DNA of 64,000 nucleotides from Neurospora tetrasperma FGSC 2508 (lineage: Eukaryota; Ascomycota; Sordariomycetes; Sordariales; Sordariaceae). The position numbers were made by a program, and so were the translations under genes. The DNA lies in contig NW_009799179.1 of NCBI RefSeq assembly GCF_000213175.1, forward strand, positions 558,001 through 622,000, in the 5' to 3' direction. Below the pieces are notes generated by a model. It did no database searches. It was not told the DNA's origin and worked only from the letters and a program-made list of their open reading frames with translations. Below, piece after piece: positions 9,914 through 21,963 of this stretch; positions within the stretch are counted from its first letter, which is position 1, and each line of letters starts with the position of its first letter.

Positions 9914-11587
9914 GTTATTAGTGGTGCCCTTCTGAGTGGTCTCGGCGTGGTGACAGGAGGGCGTTAGGCGAGGTATCTGATCGCGTTAGGAAGGGCAGGC
10001 GACGAAACTAGGAGGATGGTGATGTTGGGAGATTGAGCAACAGCTGGAGGAGAGGAGAGAGGGAAAAAGAGAGAAGAGAGAGAGAGGGAGGGAAGAAGAG
10101 GAAGGGGTTTTGTCTTCGTGTCAGAAGCAACTGAAATCCGTGAATGACATCTGCTGCAAAACCGTCTCGCCAAACCTGAACTGAGATGAACATTGCAAGA
10201 AGAAAGGGGCGCAACTTCAATCAAACAATTTGTGCGGCAAAGGGCGAGAAGAAGAGCCTCTGCGATTACTGCTTACCAAAGGGAGAAATTGCTGAATCCG
10301 CTTACTAGATTGCTACAAAAACGGCCTCTTAGATATGTGATAAATTCCGCGTGCGCCCTGCCCTGCCTGGCTCTTACTTTGGAGAATGAGCCTGAGGGTT
10401 GGAATCTACCGGCGTCGACATGAATGATGACGGAAAGATTCAAAGACTGAAACCTTTTTCCACGTTTGCTCACCAAGGATTTTTCCCAGAAGAGTATTCC
10501 AAGAGATCAAAAATGCGGATTCATCTAGCCCTTGAGTTGACTTGACAGTTGATATTGCAGATAACCTTTGTTCAGTGAGATACTATGAATGAAAAGAAAT
10601 GTAAGTCGCAAAGCCTCTCAAGATATTTTTTGATCATCTAGCAAGTGTTTTAACAGGTAGTTAACCTTTATATCACGCGGATTTAGTCAAAAGATCTCGA
10701 GTGGCCGTCGTGTGTGGTTGTGAAGATGTTGTTGTCTTCGAAGTGGGTCCACCAAAGATGTATGTACTCTTATCTCGAATACATACCACAAAAAGCTGCC
10801 GGTCAGAGATGGCACGGTCTTTATGTTTTACATGGCTACCTATCCACCTGCGTTCTTGTCAAGTCAAGTTCGTTTTCGACTTTCCCAATCACCCACTGAG
10901 TTTCAGGACTGGTACCTACATGTAGACTTGATCAAGACAGCTCTACCGCTTTTCAACACCCATTCATCAGAAAAGAGTTAAAACGCGAATGTGCAAAGAG
11001 ACTCCTCAAGATAGCGAGCGTGCCCGATTCACCGACTCGAAAAGTGGAAGTTTAATACCTAGAATTGTACGACACACAATAGTATCGGTACCCGTGAGAG
11101 AGGATCAGGAGAACAAGGATATAGACTTTCCTCCAGTCACGATACTCAAGACATTCGGAAGGACAAGCATCATCGGGCGCCATCATTTCATTGACGAACA
11201 TCAACAATTTCCCTACAGCGGCGAAGACGAATGCGTAGATGGACAGCAGAACCGTCGGGTCTATAGGGATTAGGGTCCGGTACGACGGTGAAAGAGCGCG
11301 CCTGAACGGGTCTACCGGACTTGCCAGTGGACATACATAGGTACGATACGTATGGGCTTACGAACGGTAACTTCAACATGTATACCAACGTATACACCAT
11401 CGGTAACACCAACTCGGGCAGTAATTCGCGGTCAATGAAAGCCCTATTCAGTTGTCAGCTAGTAGCACCGACCTGAGCAAAGGCTATTATACAACTTCCA
11501 AATCAGCTAACCCCTTTCTTTCATTATCTTCCGCAACATCTATCGAAGGGCCCGTACTTGTAAGACGTTTTTCGTGTGTTGATGAAA
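9914..11587. other. gene-poor interval
   Basis: Purine-rich stretches (near 10048-10105) and several short unsupported frames are present. The longest ATG-started plus frame (10989-11273, 94 codons) has protein-like composition but no domain, splice support or recognisable relative, so it is not called. Confidence 0.4.
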
Positions 11588-11619
11588 TTTTTTTTTTTTT
11601 TTTAAATTTTTTTTTTTTT
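11588..11619 (+). repeat. long T tract, T16-A3-T13
   Basis: Sixteen T, three A and thirteen T in a row. On the minus strand this would be an A-rich tail. No open frame or target-site duplication was seen beside it, so a retroposon tail is only one possibility. Confidence 0.9.
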
Positions 11620-12028
11620 AAGTATAGAGATTCCACGGGTGGTTCTCCTGCTTGGATGCTAACGATTGATCATTCTTGAGTTCAAGAGCACTCACACTAG
11701 CCATTAACTATAGAAGTGGCTCGTGTAAACTGATTGATCTTGATCGTGAAGTTTTATCCAGCCTTTGGTCGAATCAACAGTATTTGAGGCGTCTAGTTGA
11801 AATCCGCATTCACACAATATCAGCGTGAAAACGACACGGAGAAGGGATAATCACATACTCAAGCAGGTACAGCTGATACAGCAGGTACAACACTTGTAGC
11901 AAAACGCGCGTCTAATGCTGGTATATTTATTGATATGCATCCCCCCCGAGCCTCCATTGCTACCTAATAGAAGAAGAATGATATAAAGCCAAACCCCAAG
12001 CGCCAACCCAAGCAAGACACACGGTCTA
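11620..12028. other. 3' flank of the NIPA-like gene
   Basis: Non-coding on inspection. This is the downstream flank of the minus-strand transporter gene. No terminator element could be fixed. Confidence 0.4.
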
Positions 12029-14017
12029 CTATACCGGTGCGTCATCAACCTTGCGCCTCCCATTATTCCTTGTCCCTCCTGTTGTTGTTGATCGCTCATG
12101 CCCTTGGGCGCCATCTAGTGAGGACGCTTTTGGCCCTGGCCTTGCGTTCCCATTCCTTGGAGACACTCTCTCACTCTGTGTCCCTGACCCTGATCCCGAA
12201 CCTTGCGCCTGTCCCTGACTTTGACCCTGGCCATGATAATCCCTTAACAGCCCCTCCCCTTCCTCCTCATGTATCGCAACTATTGCTTCCTCCCTAAGCC
12301 CCGGCACACCAAGAGTAGTCTTGGGTTTATTCTTCCACCACCTTGCTCTCAAAAACCCGCTGACTAGATCCTGCAGACCACCACCACCTGATGGTTTCCG
12401 TGGTACTGTCGTTGCTGAAGGTTTGCGGGGAATGAAACCGGGAAACCCGGTGGACCTCCTACGTCTCCCAAAATTCCGTCGGGCCGAGGCAAGATCGGTG
12501 GCTGCTCTGGGCGCAAATTGGTAGCTATCGCTTACTTCCCTTCGACGAGGGTGGAGGAGGGAAGTACCCTCGTTTGGATTCGTGACGGGTAAAGTAGTGG
12601 AGCGTCGCCTGCTGCTGGAGAGAAAGGCTGGGGAGGAAGTGGAGGAGTGGTCGGGTGGCGTGTCGCGGTCTTCGAGCTCGTCCCAAATTTCGGCGCATTC
12701 GGTCCATCGGTTCTTAGGGAGGGTGCGGATCGATTGGCCGGCTAGAGAACGCTGGCGCTTTGGTTGCGCCCTCACCACGACGGGCCCGCCGTCTTGAGAG
12801 GTGCCGTCGCCGAGCCGGGATTGGCTGGCGCTGAAGGTGTTGTAGCTGTACAAGCGTGGGGAGGGAACGCCGATGCGTTCTTCTTCATCTTCAATGTCGG
12901 AACGTAAGAGAAGGGCTTCTTCGTCGTTTTCGTCTTCGGTGTCTTCGACCAGGCCCATTCCTGGGGCGAGTGTCGACTGTCCGACGCTGGGAGTGTGTTG
13001 TTCGTCGTGGAGACGCCATGACAGTGCCAGGACGCCGGCTAGAAGGATGACGGTGCCGAGGGTGATTAGGCACGCCTGGAGCGGGCTAATCAGTTCGGTC
13101 TGATCGAAGTAGATTAGGCCATCTAGAATGGCGATGATGTTATAGATGCAAAATATTAGTGGATATAGAACCGAGGTCGAAACCAGTTTCAGGCCGCGGT
13201 GTAGGTAGTAGAGTTGGCTGAGAGCGAGCGTGACGAGGGCCAGAAGAATGACCCAGGATTGCCAGTGGACGAACTGGTTATCGCCGTCCACGATGGTCTT
13301 GACGAGCAGTTCGACGGCTGACTTGGCCACCAACAGGGAGTGAGCAGACAAGATGCCACTTATGCATCCGTATGCAAAACCCCGAGCCAGGCGGAACCGG
13401 GAATGCTGCATCAGCTTCGTAAAGTGGCTAACCACATCTGTCGCGATCGCAATGCCCAGCACAAGGAATCCCTGAAACACCATCCATGCCACGAACGGAC
13501 CTCGTCCCAACAACTCCAGCAGCTCGCTCAGTTTGTGCGCCGGCGAGGGAATAGCCCCGAAAATGGCGATCAAGACTGCGCCGCTGCAGACCAGCAAGGT
13601 TCCCCATAGTGACCACCTCGTGAAGGGTTCTCCAAGAATGAGAGTGGCGCATATCGAGTTGAAGACCAAGCCGGACGCTTGGAGTGTCGAGAGAACCGGT
13701 AAAGGGAGGACCGATATCTGAACCGAGCTCCCGATGACGTTGGAGATGATGAACATGCCCATTCCTACCTGCCACCTCCTTCTCCGGTATGGCGGTCGTC
13801 GAACATCGTAGGGCCCCTTTTCATCTTCGAGTATGTGGGACTTTCGTTGCAGCGTGAGGCCGAGACTTTGCACGCTCGTGGATATCAAGCCGACTATTAT
13901 TCCGAGCTGTAGTTGCGCATGGAAAATTAGGAGTTGTCGGTGGAAAGATGGAAGTGTGTCGAGTGTTTAGCTTACAGCAATGCTCCCTCCAGGAGAGATG
14001 CCGCCAATGAGCCCCAT
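12029..14017 (-). CDS. NIPA/DUF803-type magnesium transporter-like membrane protein
   Basis: The minus-strand exons are 14017-13976 (14 codons) and 13906-12029, joined at phase 0, giving 639 aa. The intron has donor GTAAGC and acceptor CTACAG. The first about 320 residues hold roughly nine hydrophobic helices. They carry the family blocks LGEPFTRWSLWGTLL, SAHSLLVAKSAVEL, LYYLHRGLKLVS, VLYPLIFCIYNI and DQTELISPLQ. NIPA proteins move Mg2+ and other divalent cations across the plasma or endosomal membrane. The second half is a long cytosolic tail rich in Ser, Arg and acidic residues with many potential phosphorylation sites, as is usual in filamentous fungi. The tiny first exon begins the first helix, so starting inside exon 2 would truncate it. 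Substrate is inferred from the family only. Confidence 0.88.
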
Positions 14018-15952
14018 GGCGCCTGTGGTTTGAGGCTATCTTTCACCCAGACAGCCAGAGGGGCGAGGTGGCGGCTATTATGCTATGTTTGCATGGGGGG
14101 AATCTTGTGACGGAGATGCCGCTCGGTCGCTGAGGTTGTCCGGGCGAGTTGTTGGGTCGAAGGGAGAATATGTACCACAACAAAGAGCGTTGTTGGGTAT
14201 GATTGGAATCGACGTAATTCGAGCGCACGAAGACCCGGATCAGGTGCACAATCGGTGAAGGGGGCGAGAGTTTGTCGTCCGGTTAAATTCGGTAGTGTAG
14301 GTAGGTAGTCTAGACCTAGGTGTGTCGCAAACGGTCGAGTCGGTCGTAGGTATCAAGGTACGTAGCGAGGTATTGTAGTATGTAGGTAGGTGGGTTAGAT
14401 AGAGGCCGACGATAAGGTTGGTTGATTAGTAGGTAGGTTGTTGCCGCCGTGAGGACCTCGCTGGACAGTAGACTGTTATAGGGTCTTTCTCCCTGATGTG
14501 CAGGGCACCTCAGTAATATGCGGCCGCAGGGCAGGCACGGCAAATGGCTATCGACCTCCGGCTCTTGTAAACTGGAGTGCAAATCTCGGATAGTTCACTG
14601 GGCTGCTATCACGAAAGGAGTGGTTGAAGGAAAGTAGAGGTAGGTAGTGGAAGGGGGGAAATTGTGTATTCGAGAGACGAAACATTAAAACTCTTGGAAA
14701 AAGACAGGGCAACTTGAACCGGGCGTCCACTATACGTAGAGGTATGGAGAGGAGGTATGGATCGGGCCTTGACGCATGAATAAGTGGAAGGAACAAAACC
14801 ACCGGGCGTCGTCGACCTGACCTCCATGGACCCAAACTCTGTTCAGCTTTTCTTCCTTTCTTTCGTTCTGCAACAAGGAAAGATGCGTGGAACTGCCTGG
14901 CTGACATGGGTCCCGTCACCGAGACGGGCTGGTGCCCTGGAGGTGCCCGGTCTAGCGCGACGCTCTCACGCGCAGTGCAGCAGCGTGGTGTGTGCAGCAC
15001 ATGTACAGGCCGTCAATGCGCTATGGGTGAACGCTAGGTAAGGGGAAGACTCCGTTCGCTGCGAGTGATTGACCGCGGTGCCCTGAGGGTGGCGGGTGGG
15101 TCCAATCAGCTGACATGGGGCCTTGGTTCCACTTCCCTCTCCTTGTCGGGTGGGTGTCGGTCGCTTTGCCAGCCGGACATCACTTGCAGCTAGCCGACGG
15201 TGATCATAGGTATCGGGCTGGTGACGAACCCGGGCATGGAATTCATCCTCAGCGGCAGGCATCTGGTAGAGGTACCTCTACGCAGTACACTACCGATAGG
15301 ACTGAGGCTGATGTCTTTGTTCGAGGTCCCCAAGCCGACGGGACCTAGGTGGGGCTTACTGTGGCTGGTGCCTACCGCAGTTATCGATCGCAGGTAATGC
15401 CTGGAGTGAGTGCTGTTCTCCAGGTCCCCGGGCCGGTTCGAAGCTCTGCACCTACTGCAGCGGGGCGACAGCGAGCGACGTCGTGAGTTCAGTTGGCTGA
15501 GTGATGTCCACCACCACCACCGCCTAGCTGGAGGTTCGTTGCCCAGGGCCGGGGTTGCTGTTGCCAGCCTTTCTGGCTCCATCCCAGTGCCAAGCCAACA
15601 TCATCACCCTTCCCCAAGCTGCGTCAACGGGCAACAACAACATCCATTAGTCGACGTCGTTTGACGATATCCTCCGTCTAAACTAAATACTACCAGCAAC
15701 CGCGATACCCTTTGAGCCCTGTTTTCTACTTTTGATAGATCGCCATCCCCTCAGCGTCCCTACACCTCACGTCTTCGTCGTCTTACACCCGACATCGATC
15801 CAAGTTAGCTCTGCCCGCCACGAGCTTCCCCTCCCAAGGACCACGACGACATCACATCCTCGATCACCGTCCTTCGGAGACCCGAACCACCACCCCCACC
15901 ACCACCACCACAACACCTATTCCCTAGAGTGCCTTCATAAACACCCGCCAAA
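14018..15952. promoter_or_regulatory. divergent intergenic region, NIPA-like gene / vma-4
   Basis: A 1.9 kb region separates two diverging genes. It contains several TAGGTAGG-type words around 14296-14440 and two exact ACCTAGGT palindromes (14314-14321, 15343-15350). A pyrimidine- and CAC-rich leader lies just before the vma-4 start (about 15740-15950). No TATA box could be assigned with confidence, and no gene was seen. Confidence 0.5.
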
Positions 15953-16817
15953 ATGTCACAAGTTCACGCCTTGTCCGACGATCAGGTAGAGCCAATTCCG
16001 TCCAGTCCAGATAACCAACCATGCAATGCCAGCTAACCAAAGAACCACACTGCCCACCAACCAGGTCGGACAAGAGCTCCGCAAGATGACGGCCTTCATC
16101 AAGCAAGAAGCCGAGGAAAAGGCGCGCGAGATCCAGATCAAGGCCGACGAGGAATTCGCCATTGAAAAGTCCAAGCTGGTCCGCCAGGAGACGGACGCCA
16201 TCGACTCGGCCTACGCCAAAAAGTTCAAGCAGGCCCAGATGTCGCAGCAGATCACGCGGTCGACAATGGCCAACAAGACGCGACTCCGGGTCCTGGGCGC
16301 GCGCCAGGAGCTGCTGGACGAGATCTTTGAGGCCGCCAGCGCCCAGCTCGGCCAAGCTACCCACGACCTGGGCCGCTACAAGGACATCCTCAGGGACTTG
16401 ATCCTGGAGGGCTTCTACGCCATGAACGAGCCGGAGCTGGTGATCCGCGCGCGCCAGGCGGATTATGACGCGGTCAGGGAGGCGGCGGGGTGGGCGAGCG
16501 CCGAGTACAAGCACAAGACGGATAAGGATGTCAGGGCGACGATTGATGCGGAGAATCCCGTTCCTGAGGGGAGGTAGGTTATACATACACACACCATGCT
16601 TCGGGCAGTGGTGAAGAGGAAGGAGAAGAAGAAGAAGAAATGATGCTAACACGATTTGATATATAGCGCCGGTGGCATCATCATCGTTGGCGGAAACGGC
16701 AAGATCGATATCGACAACACCTTCGAGGCCAGGTTGACCCTGCTTAAGGACAGCGCTCTCCCGGCGATGCGCAAGGCTCTGTTCGGTGAAAACCCCAACC
16801 GCAAGTTCTTCGATTAA
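15953..16817 (+). CDS. vma-4: V-type proton ATPase subunit E
   Basis: Exons 15953-15985, 16065-16573 and 16667-16817 give 230 aa, the usual size for this subunit. Introns are GT-AG with CTAAC branch sites. The N-terminal half is a long charged helix ([18 protein letters not shown]) that pairs with subunit G in the peripheral stalk. The C-terminal half holds the compact domain with [19 protein letters not shown]. Subunit E links the V1 sector to the membrane V0 sector and is needed for vacuolar acidification. The 11-codon first exon is set by the ATG at 15953 in an AAAATG context and matches the conserved start of fungal Vma4. It diverges from the NIPA-like gene and converges with the minus-strand gene at 17433. 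Confidence 0.97.
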
Positions 16818-17432
16818 ATGCACCGCTTCTTTGGAAGGCTGCGAATGCGCAGAAGGCCTACAACAAAGTTACGGCACCTGATGTTCAGGAAAGGGAGAAA
16901 GGAGTCCTGTGGACGAATCTCCAGAGGGAGACGAAAGCCAGAGGTTCACGCCAGAGCGTTGGGTGCTTACTACTCGTTGTTTGATGATGTTCAATGACAA
17001 AGACAAGTTAAGCCAAGAAAGAGTTGGCTAAGGAGTATAGCAGGTGGTTATGGATGATGGACGAATGCATGCATGGAGGATTATCATGTTAGAGTTTTGT
17101 ATGATACAGTTGTTTTTGCTGTTTCCCCCCTTGTTTATCGCAAAGCAACTGTTGTTCCATGCTGTTGGGTTGATGAGTTGTGTGCTTCTTGTTTTCAGTA
17201 CCAGATTTTTGCCAATCTCGAGAACTCTACGTTTCCTAACATGGCCAACCATCTACCTATATCTCAACGCTTCTATATTGCCTTTCATTCCATATACCGC
17301 AGAGACACAAACAGACAAAGCAAGCCGAGTGTACACCGTACCTGATAACCCCCACAGTCCAACACCAGTAAACACAGTTCCTCATAACGCTCAAACACCA
17401 AACATATCCATATATCCCCATGAAAGCCCCAT
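16818..17432. other. convergent 3' interval
   Basis: About 600 nt between the ends of vma-4 and the minus-strand PIP-motif gene. It is probably made of the two 3' untranslated regions. An open plus frame crosses part of it but is a shadow of the minus-strand coding region. Confidence 0.5.
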
Positions 17433-19724
17433 TCAAGCCTCAGTCTTCGCTGCCCCCGCCGTCGTCTTCCCCAAAAACCTCCTCATAAACATCTTCTGCT
17501 CCACCCCCTCCCTCTCCCTCTTCTGTTCCCGTTCCCTCTCTTCCTCACTATCCACGTCCTCCCCATACCCACCAACACCACCACCCAAGATCCCCGACCC
17601 TCCTCCTCCTGCTGCTCCTCCTCCTCCTCCCGCAGACCGAATCCCAAAGATATTCGTCCTACTCACCGGCTTCGTCCTAACCGCCCACTCCAATTTTCTC
17701 TCCAGGTCTTTCAGCTTGACTTTGGCTTCCAACCGAGAGATCTCTGCTGTCGACCCGGATTGGTCGTGGATGTTGGACCAGAGAGTGCGGATGCGGCGGG
17801 TGAGGAGGTCGATTTGGCGGTTATGCGATTTGGTTTCGGGGTTTGTTGTGGAGGCGGATGATGATGTCGTGGATTTAGGGAACGGAAGGGGAGAAGGATC
17901 ATGATGGGCTACAGCATAAGAAGAAGAAAAAGGGGGAGGGGGAGGGGGATTGCCGTCGCCGATGGATATGCGTAATAGGTCGGTTTGGGCCGAGAGAACA
18001 AAGTAATCGGCGGACGAGGAAGAACGGGTCGTCTGAAAGTGGGGAGAGATGTCGAAGTAGGAGAGAAGTAAAGGGAAGGAAAAAGTCTGGGAAGGGTCGT
18101 GCAGGGAAAATTCTTGGATGGGGGAGGGGATCTTGGATGATGATGATGATGATGATGATGATAGAGAAGGGGGGGAGGGTAAGAGAGAGGTGGAAGCGGA
18201 GGCGAAGAGGAAGGCGAGCGCTAGGCGGCGGCGGAGGTTGACTAGTTTCGGGGTTTGGTAGGGCAGGGCACGGAGGGCGTCGGAGAGGAGGGAGGAGTCC
18301 GTGGTTAGGGCGTAGAGAGTGCTGCAGCAGGAGAGGCAGAAGGCGTCGAAAGAGGAAGAGGGCACGGCTTCGACGAGGTTGATGAGGGTGTGTCGGAAGG
18401 TGGAGTGCAGGTCCGGGTTGCGCCGGATGAGGGCGTCCATGCCAAGGCGGAGGAGGAGGGTCGTGGAGCGGGTGAGGGAGTCAATGGATAGGCCGTGGGC
18501 GGTCTGGGATAGGATGCGCAGGACGGTGCGGAGCGGGGTCCAGTCCCGGTCGATGTTGTAGGGACGGCCGGGATCGGGGTTCGTTTGCTCAGTGCCATCT
18601 TCTGATGGTGATGGCGTCTCGAGACATCGCTTGGGTGTGCCGATGGTGCGGAATAACTGGGTGATACGGTCAGGTGTGAGGAGTCGGCCTGCTTGCTCGA
18701 GACATATCCCTAGAAGTCGGAGGTTGGCTTCTCGTAACCTCCGGGTCTTGACGAAGGGTAGTTCGTCCACGATCCAGACAAAGATCTCGTCGGGTAGGTT
18801 CCGAAGTTTGCACTGGAGATGGTACGGAACTCCGCGCTCGAGGAGATCCGTTCTCCCCTTTTGTGCCGCCAGGATTTTCCACACACCGGTGGCTGCGTGC
18901 TGGGGAAACTTGTTCCGGAAGCCTATGGACAGATCGTCGACCACGTTGTGCCCACGGTTCTCGTCAAAAAAGTACCATTGTTTACGCTGACTTGTGGCTT
19001 CCGTCCTCTTGACGGCCCTCAGCAGCTTCTCCTTCTTGGTCTCCTCCTGACTGTCCTCCGCTTCGGATAACATATCCAGCATGTCGTCATGGAGCGTGGT
19101 CCCCTCCTTCTTGACAGCAAGTGGCTCGGCTCGTTTGTTGTCCTCTTCTTCATCCTCGGCCATGAGCGCCTCAACTCGCTTTTCGCTTTCTGCGATCTTC
19201 TTGTCTGCCTCGGTATGCTTCAAGATGGCCTTCATGTCGAACTTGTGCTTCTTGTTGAAGTTGATGGGTGAAATCACAAATTTGGCTGAAGCCACCCGCT
19301 TTGAAGCCGGCCCTTTCGTCGGGCTTCCGTTTGCTCGAATGGACATGGGTACTTCGGTCTTTGGTTCGGCGAAGAGATCAGGCAGGTCATCGTCCGATGA
19401 TATGAAGTCGCTGTCGCCGTCTTCTTCTTCGTCGGATGCTCCAATGACGGCATTTCGATCTCGTACCGGCTTTAGAGCAGATCGGGGCTTTGGCGGTGAT
19501 GATAAGAGTGCCAAGGGCGAATATGGAGGCGGTACAGGAGACCTGATGGGGAGTGATGATTTGAAACCCGTTCCTGGCGTTCCAGGCATCTTGAAGGGCG
19601 ACATTGCTGCCCTGATGGGCGATCGTGGGATGGAAGATGGTGGAACCTGGGAACTCCCTTGAGAGTCCTGCGAGTCCCGTGGGGCCGGCTTGAAGAAGCT
19701 GGTGATTGCAGCGTTCTTGGACAT
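17433..19724 (-). CDS. nuclear-type protein with N-terminal PIP-like motif, possibly genome maintenance
   Basis: A single exon of 763 aa starts at the ATG at 19724. Residues 5-13 read AAITSFFKP, close to a PCNA-interacting (PIP) motif at the extreme N terminus, where many replication and repair proteins carry it. About 200 disordered residues follow, with Ser-Pro sites and acidic patches (SDEEEDGDSD). From about residue 235 to 520 there is a helical, well-structured region, including WYFFDE, FPQHAATGVWKIL and IFVWIVDELPF. A serine run from a TGA-TGA repeat, coiled-coil segments and a Gly-rich stretch come near the end. I cannot name the family. An SMC5/6-loading (SLF2-like) or other PCNA-linked factor is a guess. 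Low-complexity parts suggest rapid drift outside the core. Confidence 0.8.
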   Translation of the reverse strand: MSKNAAITSFFKPAPRDSQDSQGSSQVPPSSIPRSPIRAAMSPFKMPGTPGTGFKSSLPIRSPVPPPYSPLALLSSPPKPRSALKPVRDRNAVIGASDEEEDGDSDFISSDDDLPDLFAEPKTEVPMSIRANGSPTKGPASKRVASAKFVISPINFNKKHKFDMKAILKHTEADKKIAESEKRVEALMAEDEEEDNKRAEPLAVKKEGTTLHDDMLDMLSEAEDSQEETKKEKLLRAVKRTEATSQRKQWYFFDENRGHNVVDDLSIGFRNKFPQHAATGVWKILAAQKGRTDLLERGVPYHLQCKLRNLPDEIFVWIVDELPFVKTRRLREANLRLLGICLEQAGRLLTPDRITQLFRTIGTPKRCLETPSPSEDGTEQTNPDPGRPYNIDRDWTPLRTVLRILSQTAHGLSIDSLTRSTTLLLRLGMDALIRRNPDLHSTFRHTLINLVEAVPSSSFDAFCLSCCSTLYALTTDSSLLSDALRALPYQTPKLVNLRRRLALAFLFASASTSLLPSPPSLSSSSSSSSSKIPSPIQEFSLHDPSQTFSFPLLLSYFDISPHFQTTRSSSSADYFVLSAQTDLLRISIGDGNPPPPPPFSSSYAVAHHDPSPLPFPKSTTSSSASTTNPETKSHNRQIDLLTRRIRTLWSNIHDQSGSTAEISRLEAKVKLKDLERKLEWAVRTKPVSRTNIFGIRSAGGGGGAAGGGGSGILGGGVGGYGEDVDSEEEREREQKREREGVEQKMFMRRFLGKTTAGAAKTEA

Positions 19725-21504
19725 TGTGTCGAATTGATGGTCTGCTCGACGACGTTGACGATACGATGCTGAATTTCAACAAGTCAGAAACAATATGGGC
19801 AACGAACGGTCTGCGCTTGCCTCCTAGAACCCCCCTAATCAAGGAACTTGGACAGCTTGGGCGTCAAGCAGACGGAGGTATGATAAACATGTGTAATTGA
19901 TATTCCTATCTCATCATGCTGTCTACCAGAAAAAGTTGGTTGTTCATTGAGGTCCTCCGGTCGTCGTGTGAAGAGACGCGTTGCTGCAGCTTTACCCGCG
20001 TCGCAGCGGCCCGCTTCAATTTACAGTGCATTTGACAGGATCCCCACCAACTGCCCCGCTAAAAATGCCTGGCTGCATGTCCTCGGGTTAGGGCTAAGCG
20101 AGGGAAATGCAAACTGCAGTGGTTTTGAGGATGAAAGAGCCAAGTGGAAACATCAAACAATGAACTACCTACCTAGAGGTACCCAAAGACTACCGCTTCG
20201 CATCGGTGCGAGCCTTATCTTTCTTTCTTTGTCACGGATAATACTATCCATCCGCCTCCATGACAACCTAACCGACGGGATCATAGTGACTCAGCCCATC
20301 ATTAATCCGTTACTCAGGAGTACCCAAGAACATGCTTACTCGATCTCACTCAACAGTCGCTCCATGACAGCACATGATTGGCCATTCGTCAACTGTGAGT
20401 GATGTCAGCCAGAAAGCCAATGGCTTCGCCAATACACCACACTACACTACTTCAGTTTTGTCTGCCGCCGAGTTGACAACAGCGCATACTCAAACAAGTA
20501 CGTCGGGTAGGCCGACAAGCGGAATACTTTTCTTTTCTTTTCTTTATTTTGGCAAGTTCAAGACGTCAAACGGCAGGCACGGAAATTTCTTTTTTCTTTT
20601 TTTTTTGAGTTTTTGGGCAACACCCCTGCCAGCTTGCATTGACCAGTATGTCGGAGCTTGGGGTATGGTATCGGGCAGAAAACAAACTTACCGTTTCCAG
20701 TTGGGAGGGGTGACCCAACCAACTCGCGATTCCGTTCGCTTCTTCAGGTCCATCATTCTTGGATTCCATGCCGTGACGGGAAAGGTAAAAGGGCCTTGTG
20801 TGAGATCTGTTACCTAAATTTTGCGAGGGTTGGGAGAAGGACATTCAAGGGTCGCGAGAGGATATCAAGGGTCTGCTCCAACGAACCAAAATCAACCTGT
20901 CGGGCGATGATGCCATCCCGAATTCCCTTTCCTTTTATAGCATCTTTTTAAAATAACTCAGGACCTTCGACGTCGCCAATCCGTGGAGCCATGGCCTAGT
21001 GTGTGTAGTGTGAAATGTTTTCGTCTCAAAACTTTCGCAGTCAAACACTTCAGGTTTATGTACCTCGGCCATTCATCTGTTTTTTTGTTATCAGGCCGTC
21101 ACGGCCAAGTATTCACAGCCTCAATTCCTTTTCAAGCGTCGTTCTCGAGATCCGTCCCTTTGCCTGCCTGCGTGTTTTATCTGATCCAAGGAACCGTCCG
21201 TCCCATGACACATGGGTGAAATCGGTAACGATTGCTAGTAACCAATATGGTAATTTCAACATTTTCGCTAAAACCACCTCCTTCCATGGCGAACGCTTGG
21301 ACGTCAGAACAGACTGGACGGACGTTAAGGCTTCGACCGCTTTGCTAGGGTGACCCCAGTCTTGAGGTGGTTAATAAAGGACAAATCCATTTTAAGTGCT
21401 ATCGATCCATGCGTGCTCTGGAAAGGTCTTATCAGAGTCCTTTTTCTTTCTTTCTTTTGCGCTCTTCGTCTGGTCCCTTCTGCCGGTCCAGCAGTTTGAA
21501 GTTT

Positions 21505-21528
21505 TGCTGCTGCTGCTGCTGCTGCTGC
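21505..21528 (+). repeat. (TGC)8 trinucleotide run
   Basis: Eight uninterrupted TGC units in non-coding sequence. Read on the minus strand as a GCA run, it crosses a short frame (21392-21649) that has no other coding support. Confidence 0.95.
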
Positions 21529-21926
21529 TATACCTTCCTACTCGGTTCGGCTTTGACACCCTCCCGTAGCGTGTGTCCATAGATTCTTTGTCAGCGGCCA
21601 AAAGTCTAAAAAGGTTACTACGCTGCGTCGCTGACATCATCCAATCCAATCCGATCGATCCAATACACTAGGTACATTGATACACACCGTGATGCAGTAC
21701 CTTGGCTTTCGATGAACCTGAACCCAAAAAAGTCCCCTCGATGCAATGTTTGTTGGTCCAATCATCAACGGTTCCAGTTTTCCAAACCAAAGAATTGTCA
21801 TTAGTTGCTTGCTGTGTGTCTCAATTGTGCTGATGATAATCAAGGGTTAAGCAAAGGGTCCAGCCTGGGTCTCATCCAGTCCATTAATTAATAGGTATCC
21901 GTTCATCCCTCGGGGGGGATACCGAG

Positions 21927-21963
21927 GGCGGCGGCGGCGGCGGCGGCGCACGCACGCACGCAC
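21927..21963 (+). repeat. (GGC)7 followed directly by (GCAC)4
   Basis: Two different microsatellites abut: seven GGC units (21927-21947) and four GCAC units (21948-21963). GC-rich structure of this kind could fold or stall polymerase. No coding frame is associated. Confidence 0.95.

Noticed and set aside
10186-10308. 40-codon ORF with a CDYC word
   Set aside because: Too short, with two other cysteine positions not fitting a zinc site and no continuation by splicing.
10989-11273. 94-codon ATG-started plus frame
   Set aside because: Composition is mildly protein-like, but no domain, conserved start context or splice support could be seen.
11588-11619. Long T/A tract as a LINE tail
   Set aside because: No reverse-transcriptase remnant or target-site duplication was visible beside it.
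15924-16823. 299-codon minus-strand open frame
   Set aside because: Antisense shadow of V-ATPase subunit E exons.
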